Positions 58,108 through 64,000 of a DNA stretch of 64,000 bases are shown here, piece after piece. This stretch comes from Poseidonibacter parvus. Its GTDB lineage: Bacteria; Campylobacterota; Campylobacteria; Campylobacterales; Arcobacteraceae. How positions within the stretch are numbered: the stretch's first letter is position 1; each line of letters opens with the position of its first letter. The notes under the pieces were generated by a model. That model searched no databases. It saw nothing but the letters and a program-made list of their open reading frames with translations, and was not told the origin of the DNA. Made by a program: the position numbers and the translations under genes. The stretch covers positions 2,790,001-2,854,000 of the forward strand of contig NZ_CP019070.1 of assembly GCF_001956695.1 (NCBI RefSeq). Direction: 5' to 3'.

Positions 58108-58357
58108 TTATCAAATCTTCTAAAGTATCTTCTTTTTTATTATTAGAAATACTTGTCTTTAACTCTTTTACCGAAGTTTCAAATTCATTATAAAAAATAT
58201 TTTCTTTTTGAATCTCAACGTAAGACTTGATAGCTTCAATGATAACTTCACTTCTATTAACAGAATAAGTTTTTGTAAACTCATCTATCTCATCAAGTAA
58301 ATACTTAGGAACTCTTAATCCTACTTGTTGTTTTTCTAAAGATGATAAAGTATTCAT
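58088..58357 (-). CDS. Ribbon-helix-helix antitoxin of the second module
   Basis: The 89-aa protein has a ribbon-helix-helix DNA-binding domain (KQQVGLRVPKYLLDEIDEFTKTYSVNRSEVIIEAIKSYVEIQ) followed by a charged C-terminal tail (FETSVKELKTSISNNKKEDTLEDLINELENN) that should bind the toxin. It is expressed from its own consensus promoter with an overlapping palindrome. It is of a different antitoxin class from the Phd/YefM-type gene of the neighbouring module. Confidence 0.83.
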   Translation of the reverse strand: MNTLSSLEKQQVGLRVPKYLLDEIDEFTKTYSVNRSEVIIEAIKSYVEIQKENIFYNEFETSVKELKTSISNNKKEDTLEDLINELENN

Positions 58358-58378
58358 ATCTATCCTTTTGTTTTACTA

Positions 58379-58408
58379 TATTATATATAATAGTTTTACA
58401 ATTGTCAA
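58379..58408 (-). promoter_or_regulatory. Promoter and operator palindrome of the second toxin-antitoxin module
   Basis: On the minus strand TTGACA (58403-58408) and TATAAT (58380-58385) are 17 bp apart, again a perfect consensus. The 14-bp palindrome TATTATATATAATA (58379-58392) covers the -10 box and is a likely binding site for the ribbon-helix-helix antitoxin. Confidence 0.8.
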
Positions 58409-58452
58409 ATATATTATAATTTAGTACTGTGTCCTGAAATTTTAATTTCATA

Positions 58453-58485
58453 AAGTGGCAGTTCATGACCTGACCCCTACTTCTT
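58453..58485. repeat. 33-bp dispersed repeat, copy 1
   Basis: 31 of 33 bases match 59226-59258. The core is TCATGACCTGACCCCTAC. This copy contains the last codons and stop of the histidine phosphatase gene. Confidence 0.8.
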
Positions 58486-59040
58486 TATCGTACCAACAAC
58501 TTTGAATGAATTATCATCTTCTTTTTTTACTACAACTATTTCTCCTGAACTTGGATAATAACCTGTAAGAGTAGTGATATTAACTTGATGAGTAACTAAA
58601 AGCAAAGGTTTATTTATCTTTTTGTTTTTCAACCACAAGTTCAAATATCCTACAGTTTCTTTTTCATTTACATGATTTTCAAAAAAAGAATTTAAGCCTT
58701 TATTTATTGTAACATTACCTAGATTGATATTTTTTGCTGTATCTTGACATCTAAACCATTGACTTGTATATACTTCAGCTTTATTTATACCATTTTTTCT
58801 AAACATATCTCCAATACTTTTAGCTTGAGAAATACCTTTTTTTGATAAATTTCTTTGTGTGCTTTTAACATCTATTTTAAAGTTTGAGGGATCACCAAAA
58901 CCAGGAGCTAAAGCATGACGGATTATGGCAAAATGATTATCACTTTTTAAAGCTTTCCATAAATTCTTTTTGTCACTATTCTCATTTGCATTTGCAAATA
59001 AAACAGAAAAAATTAAAATTAAACATATATTTTTAAACAT
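58477..59040 (-). CDS. Exported histidine-phosphatase superfamily protein
   Basis: The 187-aa protein has a signal peptide (FKNICLILIFSVLFANA) and the phosphoglycerate-mutase-like catalytic motif IIRHA near residue 40. Other catalytic residues are Arg in STQRNLSKKG (the second RHG-type segment), Glu in VYTSQWFRCQDTA and the second His in LLLVTHQVNIT near 150. It should therefore be a periplasmic phosphatase of branch 1; its substrate is not known. AAGGA lies six bases before the ATG at 59040, which I prefer over the adjacent upstream ATG. The gene is bracketed by direct repeats, which suggests that it was moved or duplicated as a unit. Confidence 0.82.
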   Translation of the reverse strand: MFKNICLILIFSVLFANANENSDKKNLWKALKSDNHFAIIRHALAPGFGDPSNFKIDVKSTQRNLSKKGISQAKSIGDMFRKNGINKAEVYTSQWFRCQDTAKNINLGNVTINKGLNSFFENHVNEKETVGYLNLWLKNKKINKPLLLVTHQVNITTLTGYYPSSGEIVVVKKEDDNSFKVVGTIKK

Positions 59041-59225
59041 CATTATTCCTTTAAGTTATGTACTTTAGGAAATATTTTAGCACTTATATTTTTATTTAGT
59101 ATACTTTTCCTGTAATTCTAAAGTTTTCAAACTCTAGTTTATAATATTTATCTGAAATACGATAATCAAATACTCTTAGTCAAATTAAATTGTTTACAAT
59201 TCAGAATTTACAAATTTTTGTTTAA

Positions 59226-59258
59226 AAGTGGCAAGTCATGACCTGACCCCTACTTCTT
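59226..59258. repeat. 33-bp dispersed repeat, copy 2
   Basis: Same orientation as copy 1 at 58453-58485, two adjacent mismatches. This copy lies in a 284-bp gene-free stretch (59041-59327) that otherwise shows only AT-rich sequence. Confidence 0.8.
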
Positions 59259-59327
59259 ATTTCTAATCTGGTAACTATCTCCTGAATTTTATTTTATTTA
59301 ACATTCTTCTTGCTCTTTATTGATTCT

Positions 59328-59846
59328 TCATAATTCCATATCTATTTCTTGTTTCTTTTCCTCTAAGTTCTCTTTTGAGAATGAAAATATAAATAAAATG
59401 AACAATATAAGAATTAGTGTAGTAATTGTATTTTTTATCCATCCATCAAAAGCAAAAGCTACATTTATATATGTAAAAAATATTGGTATTAAATTTATTG
59501 TAGTTTTACTAAAAATTATTTTAATTATTCTTACAATGAAATTAAGGGCAAGTTGCTTATATTTATTCTTATTTTTTAATATATCATTTAGTAAGCTACC
59601 ATTCTTTGTATTTCCATAACTTTCATAAAAAAGTGCAGAGATATATCTAATAAGGAAATAAAGAAGTAAAATTCCTAATAGATCATTAAAATCATTAATA
59701 AAACCTATTTTATCTTTTAATGTAAATGTGATATCTAGAATCTTAAATTCATTTACTTTTGTCTCTGTTATATATAAAAGAAATACTACAACATTAGTTA
59801 ACATTAAATTTCTTCTTTGGGAATTTAATCCATTGATATCTTCCAA
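59328..59846 (-). CDS. Membrane protein of unknown function
   Basis: A 172-aa protein with about four hydrophobic segments: NLMLTNVVVFLLYIT (residues 13-27), LLGILLLYFLIRYISALFYES (about 57-76), TINLIPIFFTYINVAFAF (about 115-132) and TTLILILFILFIFSF (about 140-155), with a charged loop between the second and third. Not recognised. The start is TTG with AAGGA upstream. No signature of a transporter or enzyme is seen. It sits between the repeat-flanked phosphatase gene and a flavoprotein gene on the same strand. Confidence 0.55.
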   Translation of the reverse strand: MEDINGLNSQRRNLMLTNVVVFLLYITETKVNEFKILDITFTLKDKIGFINDFNDLLGILLLYFLIRYISALFYESYGNTKNGSLLNDILKNKNKYKQLALNFIVRIIKIIFSKTTINLIPIFFTYINVAFAFDGWIKNTITTLILILFILFIFSFSKENLEEKKQEIDMEL

Positions 59847-59886
59847 TTTTATATTTCCTTATCATTCAATTTTATTTTTGCCATAA

Positions 59887-61116
59887 TTAGTGCTTTCCTA
59901 ACGCCTTCCCAACCAAATACCCACTCGCCCACGCAAACTGCAGATTAAACCCACCCCTATTTCCAACGATATCTAAAACCTCTCCTGCAAAGTACAAGTT
60001 TTTACACTTCTTACTTTCATAAGTTTTATTATCTACCTCATCAGTACGAACTCCACCACCACTAGCTTCTGCATGTCCAAAGCCTTGTGTATCTGTGATT
60101 TTTAGTTTCCATTGGTTTAATTGATATGAAATTGCTTTGATTTGTTTTGCGTTTACTTGCCCTGCTTTTGCTTCACTATCTACTTTACATATTTCTAGTA
60201 AAACTGGTGCTATTTTATTTGATATCATTCCGGTTAGGATATCTAAGGCTTTTTGATTTGGTGTTGTTTTAAACAAGCTTTGAATTTGGTCGCTTAAGTC
60301 ATTTCTATTGATTTTTGGGAAGAAATTAACTGCTATTTTTACATCTTGATAAAGACTTAGATTATATGCAGCTACTTGAGAGATATCTAATATTGCAAAA
60401 CCTGAAACACCATATTTTGTAAATAGCACATCTCCAAATATTTCTTGTTCAAGCTGTCCGTTTATATATAGTGATACATTACACTCTTTTTTAACTCCTT
60501 GCATACGAGAGTGATAATTTACATCTGTATGAAGTCCTACAAGTGAGGGATATGTTGGGTTGAAGCTGTGTTCAAATTTTGAAGCAAAGTCTAAACCTGA
60601 TTCATTTGCATTAAGTTGTGGTGCTGCTCCTAGACCATTTGAGATTAAAACTTTATCATAATCTTTATATTCTTGTGTCTGTGTTTTTATATTAAATTTG
60701 TTTTCAATTTTTTCAATATCTGAAATTAAAGATTCTAAATAAATATTAACACCTAAAGAATCAAGTGCTAAGTCTAAAAGCTTTGTAACAGATTTGGCTT
60801 CATTTGATAAAGGATATACTTTATTTGTCTCTTTTATATCAAGAAGTAATCCTATACTTTTACAAAACTTTTCAAAATCTTTAAATGTAAACTCTTTTAA
60901 AGCATAAGAAGTAAAATCAGGATTCTCTCCCAAATAGTTTTTGTGCGTTACTTGACTATTTGAGATATTACATCTTCCATTTCCACTTGCAAGTATTTTT
61001 TTTCCAATACCTTTATTTGCATCAAATAAATCAATTTGTATGTTTTTGTTTAATCTTTTAGCTGTTATTGCTGCTATTATTCCAGCAGCACCAGCTCCAA
61101 TTATTGCTATTTTCAA
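59887..61116 (-). CDS. Flavoprotein of the HI0933/YhiN family
   Basis: The 409-aa protein starts with a Rossmann FAD motif (KIAIIGAGAAGIIAAITAKRL) followed by GIGKKILASGNGRCNISN, the diagnostic segment of the HI0933-like/BaiN family of NAD(P)/FAD oxidoreductases. Others are YPSLVGLHTDV, GDVLFTKYGVSGFAILDIS and the C-terminal EASGGGVRTDEVDNKTYESKKCKNLYFAGEVLDIVGNRGGFNLQFAWASGYLVGKALG. The substrate is unknown for this family member. I use the TTG at 61116, which has AAGG six bases upstream and directly opens the Rossmann motif. The gene starts eight bases after the cupin stop. Confidence 0.88.
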   Translation of the reverse strand: MKIAIIGAGAAGIIAAITAKRLNKNIQIDLFDANKGIGKKILASGNGRCNISNSQVTHKNYLGENPDFTSYALKEFTFKDFEKFCKSIGLLLDIKETNKVYPLSNEAKSVTKLLDLALDSLGVNIYLESLISDIEKIENKFNIKTQTQEYKDYDKVLISNGLGAAPQLNANESGLDFASKFEHSFNPTYPSLVGLHTDVNYHSRMQGVKKECNVSLYINGQLEQEIFGDVLFTKYGVSGFAILDISQVAAYNLSLYQDVKIAVNFFPKINRNDLSDQIQSLFKTTPNQKALDILTGMISNKIAPVLLEICKVDSEAKAGQVNAKQIKAISYQLNQWKLKITDTQGFGHAEASGGGVRTDEVDNKTYESKKCKNLYFAGEVLDIVGNRGGFNLQFAWASGYLVGKALGKH

Positions 61117-61124
61117 TTTATGCC

Positions 61125-61436
61125 TTAGTAAAATACTGCAAGCCATATAGTTGGCTGCGTTTGATTTGTGTATTTTACCCTATGTTTTGTAAAAGCTTTT
61201 ATATTTACGTAATCACCTTCATTTAAAATAAGCTCACTATTTTCATATTCTAAAACTGCATTACCTTTTAATATTAAGACAAACTCGTTTTCTTCTTGTT
61301 CGTACCAAAAGTTTACTGGTGAGCTTTGTCCATTTGAGACAATTTTTTCTATTTTGATATTATCACTTTTAAGTAATTCAAAAAACTGCTCTTGTTTTTT
61401 ATCTATTATAATATTTTCAAATACGTTTTTTTTCAT
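61125..61436 (-). CDS. Small cupin-domain protein
   Basis: A 103-aa single-domain cupin: SSPVNFWYEQEENEFVLILKGNAVLEYENSELILNEGDYVNIKAFTKHRVKYTNQTQPTIWLAVFY. The EQEENEFVLILKG block is cupin motif 1, and GDYVNIKAFTKHRV is motif 2 with its metal-binding histidine. Motif 1 lacks the usual first histidine pair, so metal binding is uncertain. I start it at the ATG preceded by AAAAGG rather than at an in-frame ATG 45 bases earlier. The gene is co-directional with the flavoprotein. Confidence 0.8.
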   Translation of the reverse strand: MKKNVFENIIIDKKQEQFFELLKSDNIKIEKIVSNGQSSPVNFWYEQEENEFVLILKGNAVLEYENSELILNEGDYVNIKAFTKHRVKYTNQTQPTIWLAVFY

Positions 61437-61565
61437 ATTTTTTAACCTTTTATTCTTTTGAAGTATAACCTTTTTATACAAAAAAGTTAATTATTAATCT
61501 ATACTATTTTAATCAACTATTAATATTTTAAACTTTTTTTCACAAATTTTAAAATTCTTTGTTTT

Positions 61566-61579
61566 TTAATCATGATTAA
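61566..61579. promoter_or_regulatory. 14-bp palindrome, candidate operator
   Basis: TTAATCATGATTAA is a perfect inverted repeat about 150 bp upstream of the metY promoter. It could be a regulator site, but its distance from the promoter weakens the case. Confidence 0.3.
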
Positions 61580-61726
61580 TATAAAAAGTTTATATATTAT
61601 CAAAAAGTACCATATATTAGAGCTTATATAGACTTTATAAAATAATAAAATTCTTCTTTTATTTAAATAATTTAATAAATACAAGTATTTTAATAGGCTT
61701 TATTTAATTAAATATGATTAAATCAC

Positions 61727-61755
61727 TTGACATTAAAATAAAAAAATTCTATAAT
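61727..61755 (+). promoter_or_regulatory. Promoter of the metY-rrf2-cysK unit
   Basis: TTGACA (61727-61732) and TATAAT (61750-61755) with a 17-bp spacer. It lies downstream of the first in-frame ATG of the metY frame (61714), so translation must start at the ATG at 61792. Confidence 0.88.
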
Positions 61756-61791
61756 TTCACCATAAATAAAAAACAAAAAAGGAATTACACA

Positions 61792-63060
61792 ATGCAAAAC
61801 GAAACAATTGCAGTTCACGGGAGCTATAATAAAAAAGAAGGTTATGGTTCAATGGCTGTACCAATTACTCAAACTACTGCATATGCCTTTAGAGATTCAG
61901 AACATGCAGCAAATTTATTTGCTTTAAAAGAATTAGGACCAATTTACACAAGATTAAATAATCCTACAACAGATGTATTAGAGCAAAGATTTGCACAACT
62001 TGAAGGTGGAGCTGCTGCTTTATGTGTATCAAGTGGACAATCTGCAATTTTCTATGCAATTGCAAATGTTGCAAGTGCTGGAGATAATATTTTAATTTCA
62101 GACAAATTATATGGTGGAGCTGTTACTTTGTTAACTCATACTATAAAAAGATTTGGTATTGAAGCAAAAATATTTAGAAGTGAAGATGCAAGCGATTTAG
62201 AAGAGCAAATCGATGAAGATACAAAAGCAATTTTCTTTGAATCATTATCAAACCCACAAATCGCAATTGCTGATGTAGAAAAGATTGTTGAAGTTGGACA
62301 AAGAAATGGTGTATTAACAATTTGTGATAATACAGTTGCAAGTGCTGCACTGTTTAATCCAATTAAATGGGGAGTTGATGTTGTAGTTCATTCAACTTCA
62401 AAATATACAAATGGTCAAGGTACAGCAATTGGTGGAATTATTGTTGAAAGAGATGGCTTGAGCGAATTCTTTAAAGCAAATGAAAATAGATATTCAGATT
62501 TTACAACTCCTGATGCTTCTTATCATGGTTTAGTTTATACAGATGTTCCTCTTCCAAACTTTTGTTTAAGAGCTAGATTATCGTTATTAAGAGATATTGG
62601 AGCAGTTCAATCACCTCATAATTCATGGTTACTAATTCAAACATTAGAAACACTTGCTTTAAGAGTTGATAAACATTCTGATAATGCTTTAGAAATTGCA
62701 GAGTTTTTAGAAGCACATCCAAAAGTAAAAGCAGTGAATTATCCAGGTTTAAAATCTGATAAATATTATGATAAAGCTCAAAAATACTTCAAAGGTGGAA
62801 AAGCTTCAGGATTAATTTCATTTGATGTTGAAAGTTTTGAAGAAGCAAGAAGAGTAATTGATAGTGCTAAGTTATTTTCAGTTGTTGTAAATATTGGAGA
62901 TAGTAAATCACTAATTGTTCATCCAGCATCTACAACTCATTCACAAATGAGCCCTGAAGAACTTGAGAAAGCAGGAGTTAATCCTGTAACAATCAGACTT
63001 TCTATTGGTTTAGAAAATACAGAAGATTTAAAAGCTGATTTAGAGCAAGCGTTAAATTAA
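61792..63060 (+). CDS. metY: O-acetylhomoserine aminocarboxypropyltransferase / sulfhydrylase
   Basis: The 422-aa PLP enzyme of the Cys/Met-metabolism family makes homocysteine from O-acetylhomoserine and sulfide (and may use O-acetylserine). Motifs include AVHGSYNKKEGYGSMAVPITQTTAYAF, the GPIYTRLNNPTTDVLEQRFAQLEGG segment, CVSSGQSAIFYAI, CDNTVASAALFNPIKWGVDVVVHSTSKYTNGQG with the Schiff-base lysine near residue 210, and SVVVNIGDSKSLIVHPASTTHSQM near the end. AAAAGGAA precedes the ATG. It is followed by an Rrf2 regulator and cysK, forming a sulfur-assimilation operon. Confidence 0.95.
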   Translation: MQNETIAVHGSYNKKEGYGSMAVPITQTTAYAFRDSEHAANLFALKELGPIYTRLNNPTTDVLEQRFAQLEGGAAALCVSSGQSAIFYAIANVASAGDNILISDKLYGGAVTLLTHTIKRFGIEAKIFRSEDASDLEEQIDEDTKAIFFESLSNPQIAIADVEKIVEVGQRNGVLTICDNTVASAALFNPIKWGVDVVVHSTSKYTNGQGTAIGGIIVERDGLSEFFKANENRYSDFTTPDASYHGLVYTDVPLPNFCLRARLSLLRDIGAVQSPHNSWLLIQTLETLALRVDKHSDNALEIAEFLEAHPKVKAVNYPGLKSDKYYDKAQKYFKGGKASGLISFDVESFEEARRVIDSAKLFSVVVNIGDSKSLIVHPASTTHSQMSPEELEKAGVNPVTIRLSIGLENTEDLKADLEQALN

Positions 63061-63071
63061 GGTTTAATGAT

Positions 63072-63485
63072 ATGCCATTAATTTCAACAAAAGGTGTATA
63101 TGGTTTAACAGCCATGTACGAACTTGGTAAACATGATAGACAATCTCCTATGCAAATTAAAGAGATTTCATCAAATGCCAATATTCCTCAAAATTACTTA
63201 GAACAACTTTTAAGTAAATTAAGACGAGCACAACTTGTAAAAAGTATAAGAGGTGCAAAGGGAGGATATATTCTTGCGCGAGAACCTGAAGAAATCAAGG
63301 TTGTTGACATTTTAATTGCACTTGAGGGTGATATTAAAATAGTTGATGTAAAAGCGAAGAATCCGATTTTGAACATTTTCTTTGATGAATCAAAGGAACA
63401 AATGAAAAAGATTTTTGATTTGAATCTATCTAATTTAGATGATTATCAAGACAAATACAACGAATTTTTACATTACAGTATATAA
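63072..63485 (+). CDS. Rrf2-family regulator without cysteines (CymR-like)
   Basis: The 137-aa protein has an Rrf2 winged-helix domain: [82 protein letters not shown]. The Rrf2 members IscR and NsrR carry three cysteines that bind an iron-sulfur cluster; this protein has none at all. CymR of Bacillus is similar and senses cysteine status through CysK. Its place between metY and cysK supports a role as repressor of sulfur metabolism. AAGG lies about ten bases before the ATG. Confidence 0.88.
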   Translation: MPLISTKGVYGLTAMYELGKHDRQSPMQIKEISSNANIPQNYLEQLLSKLRRAQLVKSIRGAKGGYILAREPEEIKVVDILIALEGDIKIVDVKAKNPILNIFFDESKEQMKKIFDLNLSNLDDYQDKYNEFLHYSI

Positions 63486-63496
63486 AGGAATTTAAA

Positions 63497-64000
63497 ATGA
63501 AATATGCAGCAAATATAACAGAATTAATAGGTAACACACCTCTTGTAAAATTACAAAGAGCAAGTGAAGAAAGTCAAGCAACAGTTTTAGGAAAGTGTGA
63601 GTTTATGAACCCATCACATTCTGTAAAAGATAGAATTGGAACAAATATGATTAATACTGCTTTAGAGCAAGGTTTAATCAATAAAGAAACAACAGTAATT
63701 GAACCAACATCTGGAAATACAGGTATTGCATTAGCAAGCGTTTGTGCAGCTTTAGGAATTAAATTAATTCTTACTATGCCTTCATCTATGAGTATTGAAA
63801 GAAGAAGATTATTAAAAGCATTAGGTGCTGATTTAGTATTAACAGAGCCTGAAAAAGGAATGAAAGGTGCTATTGATAAAGCAGTTGAATTAAGTGAAAA
63901 AACAGAAAATTCATTTATTCCTCAACAATTTGGAAACTTAGCAAACCCAGAAATTCATAGAAAAACAACTGCACAAGAAATTCTTGCAGATACAGATGGA
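63497..64000 (+). CDS. cysK: Cysteine synthase CysK (5' part; gene continues past the window)
   Basis: 168 codons are visible and the frame is open at the window end. The protein opens [19 protein letters not shown] and contains [16 protein letters not shown] with the PLP lysine K44. [19 protein letters not shown] is the substrate-binding loop near 75, and [22 protein letters not shown] is near 145. These are diagnostic for O-acetylserine sulfhydrylase A/B. AAAGGAAT is seven bases before the ATG, and the gap to the Rrf2 stop is 11 bases, so it belongs to the same operon. Confidence 0.95.
   Translation, partial: MKYAANITELIGNTPLVKLQRASEESQATVLGKCEFMNPSHSVKDRIGTNMINTALEQGLINKETTVIEPTSGNTGIALASVCAALGIKLILTMPSSMSIERRRLLKALGADLVLTEPEKGMKGAIDKAVELSEKTENSFIPQQFGNLANPEIHRKTTAQEILADTDG

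Larger units (their letters stand above)
61437..61791. other. Divergent intergenic region upstream of metY
   Basis: 355 bp of AT-rich sequence between the minus-strand cupin gene and metY. It holds a perfect 14-bp palindrome TTAATCATGATTAA (61566-61579) and a consensus promoter (61727-61755). No gene is apparent in it. Confidence 0.6.

Noticed and set aside
59320-59619. 99-aa frame on the plus strand
   Set aside because: It is the complement of the membrane protein gene at 59328-59846 and lacks a ribosome-binding site.

Overview
The window is AT-rich chromosomal DNA that looks like a free-living or host-associated member of the Campylobacterota, most likely Arcobacteraceae (Arcobacter in the broad sense). 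This is inferred from the low GC, the CcoG, MetY, Csd4-type (M99) and YgbA repertoire, many PAS/GGDEF/receiver proteins, and rRNA genes of epsilonproteobacterial type. No plasmid or phage backbone is visible, and I found no CRISPR array and no tRNA gene.

Layout. 1-4774: a CHASE-domain hybrid histidine kinase gene whose middle is missing and replaced by a 1.27-kb IS3-family element; the surviving receiver/HPt tail is translationally coupled to a receiver-PAS-PAS-GGDEF diguanylate cyclase. 4799-10444: an unidentified protein, ccoG, pyrG and recJ. 10450-13943: two FlgO-domain lipoproteins, a DJ-1 protein, an LpxH-like phosphoesterase and a patatin. 13975-18583: dnaE, surE and a small protein. 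18598-21725: two exported peptidoglycan peptidases (Csd4-like and a Tat-exported M15), a DUF493 protein, moaC and rpsU. 21782-28250: a crotonase and a complete 16S-23S-5S rRNA operon on the minus strand, with promoter, boxA, both pre-rRNA processing stems and terminator recognisable. 28500-33295: a BI-1 protein, bioC, secG, frr, pyrE, an RDD protein and an MFS transporter. 33292-37268: a degenerate receiver-PAS protein, yaaA, a YchJ-like protein, a ComEA-like protein with a lysine-rich tail, and two small membrane proteins. 37278-38366: a Crp/Fnr regulator divergent from a YgbA-type nitrosative-stress gene with an FNR-like box between them. 38385-42136: ung, an aldehyde dehydrogenase and an acetolactate-synthase-like enzyme. 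42271-44405: a LemA/TPM cluster. 44408-51576: a phosphatase, an acyltransferase, a stand-alone S24-like protein, small proteins, an exported rhodanese, a GGDEF/EAL protein and a NIF3-like protein. 51597-56243: a thiCOSG-thiE operon under a TPP riboswitch. 56332-57188: a DUF2237 protein and an ArsI-like protein. 57203-59260: two tail-to-tail toxin-antitoxin modules and a histidine phosphatase bounded by 33-bp direct repeats. 59328-61436: a membrane protein, a flavoprotein and a cupin. 61727-64000: metY, an Rrf2 regulator and cysK (cut by the window end) behind a consensus promoter.

Most of the window is ordinary housekeeping chromosome. The accessory interest is at the left edge (IS insertion and deletion in a signalling gene) and in 56.3-59.3 kb (arsenic-type lyase, paired toxin-antitoxin loci, dispersed repeat). 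I did not find a convincing wholly new multi-gene system; the best leads are the two interlocked toxin-antitoxin modules, the YgbA/Crp-Fnr pair, the HTH-less S24 protein with its WYL-like neighbour, and the orphaned phosphorelay.
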